Positions 31,195 through 41,639 of a DNA stretch of 64,000 bases are shown here, piece after piece. Made by a program: the position numbers and the translations under genes. How positions within the stretch are numbered: position 1 is the first letter of the stretch; every line of letters starts with the position of its first letter. The notes under the pieces are model-generated. The model made no database searches, was not told where the DNA came from, and saw only the letters and a program-made list of their open reading frames with translations. Source of the stretch: Nymphaea colorata (taxonomy: Eukaryota > Streptophyta > Magnoliopsida > Nymphaeales > Nymphaeaceae); contig NC_045143.1 of NCBI RefSeq assembly GCF_008831285.2, positions 19,917,854 to 19,981,853 on the forward strand. The letters run 5' to 3'.

Positions 31195-33889
31195 CGAACA
31201 AGAAGAGGAAGAAAAACAACAATCACGATGTAACGTGGAAAACCCTCAACAAGAGGGAAAAAAACCACGAATGAGGAGCCGGTGCCCACTAGCCGCCAAA
31301 CTCTCTCTCTCCTTAGTCTTTCATTCACACCTTAAGGATGAGGGTTACACGACTTAAATAATGCCCAACAAGGGCTACAAGCTGGATCGGATCCGGATCC
31401 AAACCCGATCCCGAGACCTATCTAACATACTTCAACACTCCCCCTCAAGTTGGGCATACATATCAAACATGCCCAACTTGGATACATTTCTCTCAAATGA
31501 AGTTGAAGATAGAGCTTTCGTCAGAACATCAGCGGTTTGGTCTTCAGACTTCATGTAAGGAAGTACAAGTTCTTTAGCATCAATTCTCTCTTGAATGAAA
31601 TGTCGGTCAATCTCAACATGCTTTGTTCTGTCATGAAGCACAGGGTTGTTGGCCAAGTTAATTGCGGACTTGTTATCGCAATACATCTTCATTGGTTCTT
31701 CAACCTTTATACCAATATCAGTCAACAATACTTTCAACCACAAAAGCTCAGAAACTCTCATAGCAACAGCTCTGTATTCTGCTTTAGCACTGGAACGAAC
31801 AAACATCTTGCCTTTTACTTCTCCACACTATGAGATTCCCTCCCAAATAAATACAATAGCCAGAGGTGGACCTCCTAGTGTCAATACAGCCTGCCCAGTC
31901 TGCATCTGAATAACCTTCAATCCCAAGAGTGTCTTGCTTGACATATAAGAGACCTTTGCCAGGATTCCTCTTCAGGTAGCACAAGATCCTGTCAACAGCC
32001 TTCAAGTGGGCATCCGTGGGAGCATGCATGAACTGGCTCATCACATTCACAGCAAAGGTAATATCAGGTCTAGTGAGAGTAAGATAAATTAACCTCCCTA
32101 CAAGACATTGATATCTTCTTTTTGCCTCTTCACAGAGTGGCTCCCCGTCTCTAAGACTTAGCTTATGGCCAGCATCTAGAGGAGTAGAAGCTGGTCTACA
32201 CCCTAGTTTCCCAGTCTTCTTTAACAAATTTAGAGTGTACTTCCGTTGATTTAGCACAAGGCTAGTCCCAGACCTAGCAATTTCTATGCCAAGGAAGTAT
32301 TTCAACTTACCAAGGTCCTTAAGATCAAACTCGATCGCCAACAGTTTCTTTAACTTCATTATTTCATCTTCATCATCACCTGTGACAATCATATCATCAA
32401 CATATACCAACAAAATAGTAACATTTTGTTCATTTCTCTTCACAAAGAGTGTATGATCTCCATTCCCTTGATGGTATCCACATTGTCTCATGACAAGTCT
32501 GAGTCGTTCAAACCATGCTCGAGGAGATTGCTTGAGCCCATATAAAGCTTTCCTTAGCTTGCAACATTTTCCAGGTTCCTCATATCCTGGAGGCATACAC
32601 ATATATACTTCCTCTTCAAGGTCTCCATTGAGAAATGCGTTCTTGACATCAAGTTGGTACATCTTTCACTCCTTCATCACAGCTAAAGAGATAATGACTC
32701 TGACAGTCTTCATCTTCGCAACAGGAGCAAAGGTCTCCAAATAATCAATCTCATATTTCTGACTAAACCCCTTGGCCACAAGACGAGCTTTGTATCTTTC
32801 AACACTCTCATCTGGTTTGTACTTGATGGTGTAGACCCACTTAGATCCAACCAAGTGAGCCGCCTCAGGAATCTTTACAACTTCCCATGTCATGTTTCTT
32901 CGCAGGGCTTCCATCTCTTCTTGCATTGCATAAGTCCACTTAGGATCACTCTGAGCCTCAGCAACATTCCTGGGAATCATAGTCAAAGAAAGAGAAGATA
33001 CAAAGCATTTGTAGTCCTTGCTCAGTCTAGAATATGAAACAAAGTTACCAATAGGATGTTGAGTACATGACCTGACACCCTTTCGCAGGGCGATGGGAAG
33101 CTCTTCACTAGCAGCAACAGTCTGAATCTCTTCTTCAACAGGTTGCTTCTGCGCACGACTTGGGTCATCCAGGGAAGGACTAATTGGATTGGGAGTAGAA
33201 TTCTCACCACCTGTCATCTCATCTATACAAACTCTTCGCCTAGAGTAAACTTGCCCAAATAGACGATTGCACTTCTCTTCTGCCTCAGTGGAACACTCTC
33301 CATTTTTCTCCTGTTCATGCACCTCACTAGATGGACCAACGGAGTCACGCCTGTAGTCCAAAAAATCTGTAAACTGAATTTCCTGACTCGGAGAATACTC
33401 TTCCTGTGACATAGAGTACTCCCCCTGAAGAGGATTCTCACCAAAATAGGAAACATGTTCAAGGAAAGTGACATCTTTGGTAACATAGGCCCGACCAGTG
33501 GAAGGGTCTCGACACTTGTACCCTTTTTGGGTGGGAGAATACCCTAAAAAAATGCCCTTAATGGATCTTGGATCAAGCTTTTTAATGTGAGGACTATGAT
33601 TGTGAATAAAGCAAACACAACCTGGCTCTGATACCATGTAGAAGCACGAACAAGAAGAGGAAGAGAAACAACAATCACGATGTAACATGAAAAACCCTCA
33701 ACAAGAGGGAAAAAAACCACGAATGAGGAGCCGGTGCCCACTAGCCGCCAGACTCTCTCTCTCCTTAGTCTTTCATTCACACCTTAAGGATTAGGGTTAC
33801 ACGACTTAAATAATGCCCAACAAGGGCTACAAGCTGGATCGGATCCGGATCCGGACCCGGTCCTGAGACCCATCAAACATACTTCAACA
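31195..33889 (-). mobile_element. Copia element C4, internally deleted, inserted in hAT-2
   Basis: The 3' LTR is 31195-31437 (243 bp) and the 5' LTR 33637-33889 (253 bp). The polypurine tract lies from 31438, and a perfect primer site GCTCTGATACCA is at 33625-33636. The TSD is ATTGT (31190-31194) / ATTGC (33890-33894). The LTRs differ at roughly a dozen positions. Gag, protease and the integrase core are absent: the primer site is fused directly to the integrase C-terminal block. LTR ends and priming signals are complete, so the copy could have been mobilised by other copia enzymes. Confidence 0.92.
31438..33624 (-). pseudogene. C4 integrase C-terminus, RT and RNase H
   Basis: On the minus strand the coding part starts at the primer-site junction with [20 protein letters not shown] and [11 protein letters not shown]. 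It continues through a linker to RT ([29 protein letters not shown]). A TGA near 32663 interrupts it, then come YQLDVKNAFLNGDLEEEVYM, ALYGLKQSPRAWF and YVDDMIVTG. RNase H has SDADWAGC, STSGYCIYLG, a frameshift near 31800, then SSAKAEYRAVAM, CDNKSAINLANNP and ADVLTKAL. Confidence 0.88.
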
Positions 33890-35672
33890 ATTGCATATCT
33901 CAGGCGTTGGAATTAGACCATGCCCAAAAGTTACCAAAGAGGAGATTCAGATATTCAAAAAAGAACAGGATGCAGCTGAGACGAAGAAATCTTCAGCCAA
34001 GTCAAGTGTATTTGTTCCTCTTTATGCTATTGAACAAGGTGAAGATGGTTCAAAGAAAAGGAAAACATTATCACAAGCATTCAATAATATGGGAAGGGCA
34101 GAGACGGATAGAAGGATTGAAAGGTTTTTTTTGGCAAGTTTACTTCCTTTTAATGTAGCTAGAAGTCCTTATTGGAAAGATGTTGTTACAGGCTTGGCTA
34201 ATTGCAGTTTGAGTGGTTATGCACCCCCAAGTTCAGAGAAGTTGAGAACAGTAATTCTTGCAGAAGAGAAGGCAAACATTGAAAAATTATTAGAGAAGAA
34301 GAAATTTTCATGGATACAATATGGAGTATCCATTGTTTCTGACGGGTGGACTGATATACAAAGGCGGCCACTGATAAATTTTATTGCTTATTCGCTTGAT
34401 GGACCAAGCTTCTTGAAATCTGTTGATGCATCTGGGGAGTATAAAGATGCTGAGTATTTAAAAAGGCTATTTATAGAAGTCATCAAAGAAATGGGTGAGG
34501 ATAATGTTGTATAATGCTCTAGTTTGCCAACGAGCAGGGATGAATTTGGCAAGTGATCCCAAATATAGTCACATATTTTGAACTCCTTGTGTGGCACACA
34601 GTATAAATTTAGCACTTAAAAGTATTTGCAACCCATCAAAAGATGATCCAAATGCAAGTTTGTTGTGTTCATGGATTGACATGTCAGAAACATCAGAAAT
34701 TTTGTTGCAAACCGCAACAATGCTCTTGCTATATTTAATAGGCATTCTGATTTGAAATTGTTGAAGGTAGCAGAGACTCGTTTTGCATCCATTATTGTAA
34801 TGATAAAAAGAATAAAGCAGGTGAAACATGCATTAACACTTATGGTGACTGACAATGATTGGGACTTTTATCGGAGTGATGACATTGTGAAGGCATCAGA
34901 AATTAAAAAAAAATTATTTTAGATGATGAATGGTGGGATAAAGTTATATATTTTCTGCAGTTTACAGAGCCTATTTGGCAGATACTGAGAGAAGTTGGTA
35001 AAGAAGGGCCCATGCTTCATAAAGTTTATGATATGTGGGATAACATGATTGAAAAAATTCAAAACATCATTTTTAGACATGAGAAGAAGAATGTTGCACT
35101 TGATGATTCTGAGTTTTTCGATCATGTGCATAGAATTTTAGTAAGAAGATGGAACAGAAGCAATAACCCTTTGCATTGTATGGCACACTCCTTAAATCCC
35201 CAATATTATGGACAAACATGGTTGGCAGGAGGTACTGGTCGTGTTCCTCCTAATCGAGATCCAGAAATATCAAAAAATAGAGAGATATGTTTGGGAAGAC
35301 TATTTTTTGATCCTCATCGGTTGAAGATAATAAATAATGAGTTTGCGACCTTCTCTGGTGGAAGAAATGATTCAATACAAGCTGCCATGGCAAGAGATGA
35401 AGAAGATCCTATTAATTGGTGGTTACGTTTTGGAGCATCGACACCAAATCTCCAACAACTTGCATTGAAGTTATGCATTGAAGTTATTATCTCAACCTGC
35501 AACCTCTTCATGTTGTGAAAGAAATTGGAGCACTTATTCTCAAATTCACAACATCAAGAGAAATAAGCTAACTAGTAAGCGAGCAGAAGATCTAGTTTAT
35601 GTCCACTCCAACCTACGCTTACTTTCACGTACTTCAGATAATTACAGGTATTTCTTTCTTTTCGTATCTTGA
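33890..35672 (+). pseudogene. hAT-2 transposase central and C-terminal parts
   Basis: After C4 the frame resumes with the finger's last His. It runs to 34512 through the DUF659-type block (FNVARSPYWKDVV, VSIVSDGWTDIQRRPLINF). The stop near 34513 and several frameshifts break the middle, where TPCVAHSINLALKSI is still visible near 34580. The hATC dimerisation domain is at about 35400-35620 (INWWLRFGASTPNLQQLALK, SSCCERNWSTYSQIH, NKLTSKRAEDLVYVHSNL). It is inactive. Confidence 0.82.
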
Positions 35673-35965
35673 TGTGACTGAGGAGAATGAGAATTAACAA
35701 AGCTGATGTATTTTGAATGTTAATTATGCGACTGAGGAGAATGAGAATCAAGACTGATAAATTTTGGATTATGATTTATGAATATGTTATTATGTTTGTA
35801 ATTTTTGATATATATATGTCCAAATATGTTATTCAGTTTGAAATTTTTTGACATATATACATGTGTGTGTACGGCCGTACCCCCGTACCCAAGTTTTTTA
35901 AAAATGGTCTGTACCCATACCCGCACTGCCACCCGTAACCGTACCTATGTGACATAGCTATAAAT

Positions 35966-36880
35966 GAAATCCATCGGCGAACTGTCACATGAGGCAGACT
36001 TCGAGAAAACAAAAAAGTGGATGATACACATGGGTACCTTGCTCACACGGAGCAAACTAACTGCAATACAAGAGCCGTCAAAAGTGAAGGCATAGTCAAG
36101 TCATTCAAGGCCTTAAAAAGACCAAGAGAGACTAGTCAGGACTGGTCAGGAATAGATGGTTCAAGACAAATGACTATAAACAAAAACATATTTTCATATA
36201 GAAAAAAAGTAGAAAAATATATACATCTCTACAAAGAATAAATATATGTATTTATACGAAGTTAGTTGGCCAACAAATGATGACATTTGACTAATTGTTT
36301 AGTTTGGCCGACTAGTAGTTGGCTTTAGACACAAATTGGTCAATAACATACTCAAATAACGTCCGAGAGTTTTAAACGGCGAAGTTTTTCTCGGGTATAA
36401 TACGGTGAGCTTGAAAAAAACGAGAAAAAAGCTACGGTAAATTTTTAAAAATTTTAAAAAACTAAAAATGAGGGGAAAATAAAATAAGTGAGAAACTAAT
36501 AACACAAACATCAAAAGATAAGTAGACTTGCAACAAATAAAAAATAGAAAATGAAAAAAAAATGTTTGGCATTTAGAAAACTAAAAAAATGGAAAAGTAA
36601 AAAAAAGTGAAAAAATGCGAAAAAACGAGTTAAAAGCGGGTTTAAAACGCGTGTTTTTTCGTTTTTAACATTTTTTTCAAAAAAATGCTTTTTTTTTTTA
36701 GTTTCAAACGGTCATTTAATTTATCGCATTTTTTTCAAGTCTTATTCGAAAAAAACGTGTTTTTTGTGAGTAGTTGTGCACTACAGGTAAAGTTCATCTC
36801 AACTTAATATGAAAAATGTTTTTCCCTATGCTGACCTGGCAGAGACCGTCTCCACATGCAACAACCACATGGTTTTGAGT
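35966..36880. other. AT-rich intron sequence
   Basis: No gene is recognised. From about 36340 to 36780 it is extremely A- or T-rich with many runs and TTTTTTCG/CGAAAAAA-type motifs, which can foldback. This may be a decayed MITE, but I could not define its ends. Confidence 0.4.
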
Positions 36881-36889
36881 GACTGAGGG

Positions 36890-38000
36890 AATGTGAGAAG
36901 GTGTACAAGTTGAAGAAAGCAATATATAAGCTTCAGCAAAGCCCAAGATCATGTAAAAGTAATATGAAGTGATATCTGGAGTTGGTTTTCAGCAGTCCCC
37001 ATCTTACCATTCATTATTTATCAAGAGTCTAAAGGGTATCATTGTGATGGTAGTATATGTTGATGATATTATCGTTACAAGCTACTCTAAAGAGGAGACT
37101 ATTGAAATTTGAAACTAAGATGTAACTGCAAAAACATTTTGCCACTAAGGATCTTGAACCACTCAGATATTTCTTAGAGATAGAGGTTGCAAGAAATGGT
37201 GAAGGAGTGGTTCTCTTATACAAGAAATATGTTCGACTTTCTCAAAGAAACAAGATTGCTTGGAGCTAAACCTGCTCATATTCCTATAAATTCATGTATC
37301 CACCTGTATGAGAACGACCCAAAACCGATAGATAGTAAGTCACATCGATCTCTCTTTGGCAAACTTTTATACGTTTCAGTTATGCGATCTGACATTTCTC
37401 TAGCCGTGGGAAAGTTGAGACTCATTGGGAGCTAGCTATAATGGTGCTAAAGTACCTCAAGTTATCCCCAAGAAAAGGATTTCTATTTAGAAAAAGTAAT
37501 CCTCTTGACAACATAGCCTACACTGATGCAGATTATGTAGGAATAGTTGAAGACGATCAATCTACAGCTGGGTATTGTATTTGTACCCTTGTAGGAGATA
37601 ATTTGATGTACTTGGAGAAGCAAGAACCAGGAGGTTGTTGCAAGATCTAATGCAGAATCTAAATAGAGGCAATCGCTCAGACCACTGAAAAGATGGTATA
37701 GGTTAAAACTATGCAATATTGTTTAAGAGTAAAGGTCTCTCTTCTGATGAAGATGAAGTGTGATTATACGGCATAAACTTATATAGCCAACAAGCATGTA
37801 TTTTTCATGGAGAATGAAGCGTATTGAAGTAGATTGTCATTATATTGAGGATATGATTGAAGCAAGGAACATTTCTACACTTCATGTCTCCACTGAAGAG
37901 CAGGTTGCAGATGTTTCACTAAACCATTATCTATATCTAGGTTCTAAAAATGTTGTAACAAGCTGAGCATGATAGACATAAATGCTCCAGCTTGAGGTGG
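36890..38000 (+). pseudogene. Copia element C5, decayed RT/RNase H fragment
   Basis: This heavily damaged plus-strand copia remnant has CEKVYKLKKAIYKLQQSP near 36895-36950. The catalytic YVDDIIVT is near 37050, with FATKDLEPLRYF and RSDISLAVG (about 37390) and MVLKYLKLSP (37441). RNase H residues YTDADYVGIVEDDQSTAGYC are near 37520-37580. A polypurine-like CTTGAGGTGGAG is near 37992. Many stops and frameshifts are present. No LTR pair was found. Confidence 0.78.
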
Positions 38001-38059
38001 AGTACCAACAGAAACAATATGTTACATGAGTAGATATTAGAATTTTAGAAAATCTTTAA

Positions 38060-38943
38060 GGTAGTGCTTGATGGCTAGAAACATACTTCTGGAAACAAGT
38101 TTCCAGAAATATGTTTCTGGAATTGGTTTTCTAGAAATAAAATTCTAGGATTTCTAAAAGTATGTTGCGTTTGATGCCAAGAAGGGAAGAATAGATGGAA
38201 ATGGGAAAGTAGCAGCTCCCCCTCCGCCCCTTTCTTCCCCCTCCCTCCTTCCCCTTTCCTCTTCCCTCCTTCCGTTCTTCCCCTTTCCTCCTCCCTCCTT
38301 CCCCTTTCCTCCTCCCCTTTTCTTCCTCCCTCCTTCCTTCGGTTCTTCCCCTTTCCTCCTCCCTCCTTCCCCTTTCCTCCTCCCTCCTTCCGCTTTCCCC
38401 CTCCCCTCTTCCTCCTCTCTCCTTCCCCTCTCCTCCTTCCTCCTTCCGTTCTTCCCCTTTCCTCCTTCTTCCTTCCGCTTTCCCCCTCCCCTCTTCCTCC
38501 TCCCTCCTCCCTCCTCCCTCCTCCCTCCTTCCCCTCTCCTCCTTCCTCCTTCCGTTCTTCCCCTTTCCTCCTCCCCTCTTTCTCCTTCCTCCTTCCCCCT
38601 TTCTCCTTCCTCCTTCCCCTTTCCCTTTCCCTTCTTCTCCTTCCTTCCCTTCTTCTTTCCTCCCTCCTCCTCCCTTCTTCTCTTCTTCTTCCTCCTCCCT
38701 CTTTCCCTTTTCCTCCTTCTTCCTCCTCCCTCCCCGCCCCTTCTTCCTCCCCAACGGTAAAAAAAAGAAAACCGGAAATATTATTCCGTCTCTCAGCTGG
38801 AATAATATTTCCGAAAATATTATTCCGATTTCAGCCCCAACGGTAAAAAAAATAATTCCATGTTTGATGAAACTGGAAAAATTTTAAAAATTTGAATTAT
38901 TTTTCCTGTGCTACAGTAAAATCCCTGCTTATCAAACGCTACC
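38060..38943. mobile_element. Harbinger-type MITE carrying a homopyrimidine tract
   Basis: This 884-bp element has imperfect inverted ends, GGTAGTGCTTGAT and the complement of GGTAGCGTTTGAT, and a TAA TSD (38057-38059 and 38944-38946). The GCGTTTGAT end is like that of the big Harbinger element at 6432. Its centre is a pyrimidine tract of about 535 bp (see separate entry). No coding capacity; the minus-strand Arg/Glu/Gly-rich open frame is a product of the simple repeat. Confidence 0.75.
38217..38752 (+). repeat. Homopyrimidine (C/T) tract of about 535 bp
   Basis: The plus strand is almost purely C and T, with only about ten G interruptions. It is made of variants of CTCCTTCCCCTTTCCTCCTC in irregular tandem. 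Such tracts can form triplex (H-) DNA and often vary in length. It lies inside the MITE at 38060-38943, in an NRPA1 intron. Confidence 0.9.
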
Positions 38944-38946
38944 TAA

Positions 38947-39426
38947 GGGTATTATTTAATATCTTTTTGTCTTCTATGAGGATTTGGATGTAACTTCTTT
39001 TATTGTCCCTCTAATCTCTATTTAAGAGAGATTAGAGTTAATCTAAAGTGATTCGTTTATGTTCCCAAAGCTATCACAACACACACACACACACACATAT
39101 ATATATATGTGTGTGTGGGAATGCTATCAAGCTATCTGCACCTATCTGGTCCAATCGTTTAGCAGCTATTTCTAAGAGATAGGAACATAAATAGAAAACC
39201 TTCCCACTGAAAGACTCATGGCCTGATGGTCACTGTAATAATAATTATGCCACTACTTGTTTACTAAGATCGTCATAGATTATTAATGCCTCCCCCACGG
39301 CACACCCAGAATATGGGCCAAAAACAATTGTAGGACAGCAGGATCCAAAGCAACGGCTGCTACAAGAATGGGATATTCCAATGCATTCAATTCTGGAAGT
39401 ATATAATACATACATACATACATACT

Positions 39427-39503
<77 letters not shown>

Positions 39504-39840
39504 ATATAGAGAGAGAGAGAAAGAGAGTCCATTTAATAATTAGGCAAAGTTTACATCTTGCAAGGAAGATGCGCTAGAGGTACTTCAACTTGTGTTAGAG
39601 GAGTGGTATTAAATATTCATGAAGGAAATACAAAATATAAAAGTATAAATAGATGCATGCTCTTCCTCGCCAAATTATATATTAATCAAATGCAGAAAGG
39701 AAACTGAACAGACTTGATTAGATCCAAAAAACGAAAAAAAAAATACTTGAACAACCATACCAACGAACTAGAAGAAGATAGCATTAATTTGGTAGAAAAA
39801 GACAAATCAATCCTGAAAATAGGAACAACAAGCACTTTAC
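38947..39840. other. Intron sequence with microsatellites
   Basis: No gene is seen. It holds a CA/TA microsatellite near 39078-39118 and a (TA)n array of roughly 60 bp near 39429-39492, followed by GA repeats to about 39525. The sequence then runs into the NRPA1 donor at 39839-39840. Confidence 0.6.
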
Positions 39841-40083
39841 CTGCCTATTTACAAGCAAAATATCTCCATCTTGCAGATGTCGATGGACAACCTTCCCTTC
39901 AAGGCGATGCTACCTGGACACTGCAGAAGATGAGCATAACTTTTTGGCAACTGCCCGACGTGTAATAGGCCGGTCCAAATGGGTGACACCCTGCACATCT
40001 TCAACACGTACAGCACCAGGATATACATAAGGTCCATTCAGAATAGCCTTTCTCAAACGATCAGCATTCCATGGAGTAACTTT
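39841..40083 (-). pseudogene. NRPA1: NRPA1 exon with an in-frame TAG
   Basis: This 243-bp exon (81 codons) has acceptor AATGCAG and donor GTAAAG. It encodes KVTPWNADRLRKAILNGPYV to SSSAVSR, then TAG at 39910-39912, then HRLEGKVVHRHLQDGDILLV NRQ. The exon joins YPE of 54160-54347 upstream and PTLHKPS downstream in phase. Both halves are clearly Pol I largest subunit (VTPWN, EGKVVHRHLQDGD). The TAG is therefore a nonsense change in the coding frame, again consistent with CAG to TAG. The segment just before it is less conserved in the family. Confidence 0.87.
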
Positions 40084-40552
40084 CTGCATTTGACAAATAA
40101 CACAAGTACTGGATTGAGCCCAGAATGTAAACATTCACATGACAATACATCTAAGGTATAGAAAGATCCACAATGATTACTTGGCAAATAACAGAAGTAT
40201 CGTATAGAGCGGAGCATATATTTTGCACGACGATTCATTTGAAAGTATAGAGCCATCCACAAACAAGACTAATATATATTTTTGAGCATTGAAAAGCATT
40301 TATATTTACTTATAAACCTTTTTTTGCACTATATACCTTGTAAACTATAATAGTTCAACTTCATTAAATTTGATTTTTCAAAATTTTCTTTATGTTTATT
40401 ATCAGGTAATGAAATTTTTAATGTGTTAATCATGTATTTTAGTTGTTTTATCATTATAAGCTAATACTTAATAGTCATAGGTTCTTATATGTTATTAATT
40501 TTAACAATTAGAATTGTATTTTTCAGCTTCCCTTTTGGGGGGTCACCCGCTT
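40084..40552 (-). other. Start of the 14.1-kb NRPA1 intron
   Basis: AT-rich intron sequence with no gene or repeat end recognised. Confidence 0.5.
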
Positions 40553-41403
40553 AATATGCCTAATCCTGACTAAGCTTTAGCCTAATCTCAATGCCTAGGC
40601 AACACCCAATATTTTAACAGTATACGCCTAAATTCCTGTCACATGGATGTAGGGTGTGTGCGAATGCGGGTGCATCCTATGTTGTTAAGACCTCGCTCAG
40701 GTGTAAAGTGTAAACTAAGCGTGAGTCCACATCCGTCGCCTAAGTCCACCACTTAGGCAATGGGATATGTGTTGGCACCTACGGTGGCACCTAGGCCCGC
40801 CTAAGCTGGCCTAGCCGCCAACATGCCTAGTCCATGGAAAAGTGAAAATTCACATTCCCTTTCAATTAAAGTTTCTTAATTGAGTATATATTGTTATGTA
40901 CTTTATTTTGTATTGATTACGTATTTTTAGGTATTGTTGTGTTGATTAAGCTATTCTATGCATAATTTTATATGTATATACTGTTAGTCACTTAGTCTGT
41001 TATATAGTATTGTGAATTTGTGATACCTCATACCTGTTATACGTTAGTATGATTATCTTACATACTTATATCAAGTAGTTATATGTATTGTTAATTTGTC
41101 ATACATGTTATAAACTTTGTATATACAATTATGTTAAAGTGTATTGTAATACAATTTGTTATTCATGTTATATATATTGTAATACATGTTATATGTATAT
41201 ATTGTTATGTACAGTCTGTTATACCTGTTATATAGTATTGCATCAACCTCTTATATGTATATACTGTTAGCCTGTTATATGATATGTAGTATTGTGATAC
41301 CTGTTATATGTATACGTTAGTATGGTTATGTACTTATAGATATTACTATTGTGTACTTATACGTATGTTATTATGTATTGCTACTTGCTAGTTTTTTATT
41401 ATA

Positions 41404-41438
<35 letters not shown>

Positions 41439-41450
41439 CTAGTATTAATG
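40553..41450. repeat. Fragments of AGGCG-type MITEs and TGTTATAT-rich repeats
   Basis: At 40553-40625 there is a MITE end with AATGCCTAGGCAAC...TTTTAACAG. At 40630-40680 there is an end like the hAT MITE at 28974 (TGTCACATGGATGTAGGG). From about 40680 TTGTTAAGACC...GCCTAAGTCC starts a copy related to the MITE at 56505. It then grades into an AT-rich, TGTTATATGTATA-rich stretch (40880-41440) ending in a (TA)n run at about 41410-41436. Borders are uncertain. Confidence 0.55.
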
Positions 41451-41639
41451 TAAACAAAGAAAGAGAGGGAGAGAGAAGACAAAAGGAGAGAAAATTTTGG
41501 AAGGGAATAGAATAGGGTGTGGCTGGGGTGTGAGTCGGAGAGGCGGGTGCTGCCCCTTTTTGAAGAGTCCGTCTGGATTCGGTTTTGGTAGAAAAGAGAT
41601 AGGGAGGTAGCCAAGTGTACCCATATGTCTGCAGTGATG

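Larger units (their letters stand above)
29858..35957 (+). mobile_element. hAT-2: hAT transposon with decayed transposase
   Basis: This 6.1-kb element has ends CTGTCACACGGGTAC and ...GTGACATAG. The perfect 8-bp TSD is CTATAAAT (29850-29857 and 35958-35965). The subterminal regions repeat GGTACGGGTAC/CCGTACCC motifs. It carries a BED-finger hAT transposase on the plus strand, split by copia C4 (31195-33889). A GC-rich stretch at about 30145-30240 repeats a GATCGACGACGGCAGGAGGC-type unit. Without C4 it is about 3.4 kb, typical for plant hAT elements. Confidence 0.92.

Noticed and set aside
38131-38754. A 207-residue minus-strand Arg/Glu/Gly-rich open frame
   Set aside because: It is a translation of the homopyrimidine repeat inside a MITE; a low-complexity product of the simple repeat, not a gene.
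39245-39532. Frame with long Tyr-Ile repeats at 39245-39532
   Set aside because: Translation of a (TA)n microsatellite. The same holds for the frame at 57511-57708 and parts of 57401-57847 beyond the NRPA1 exon.
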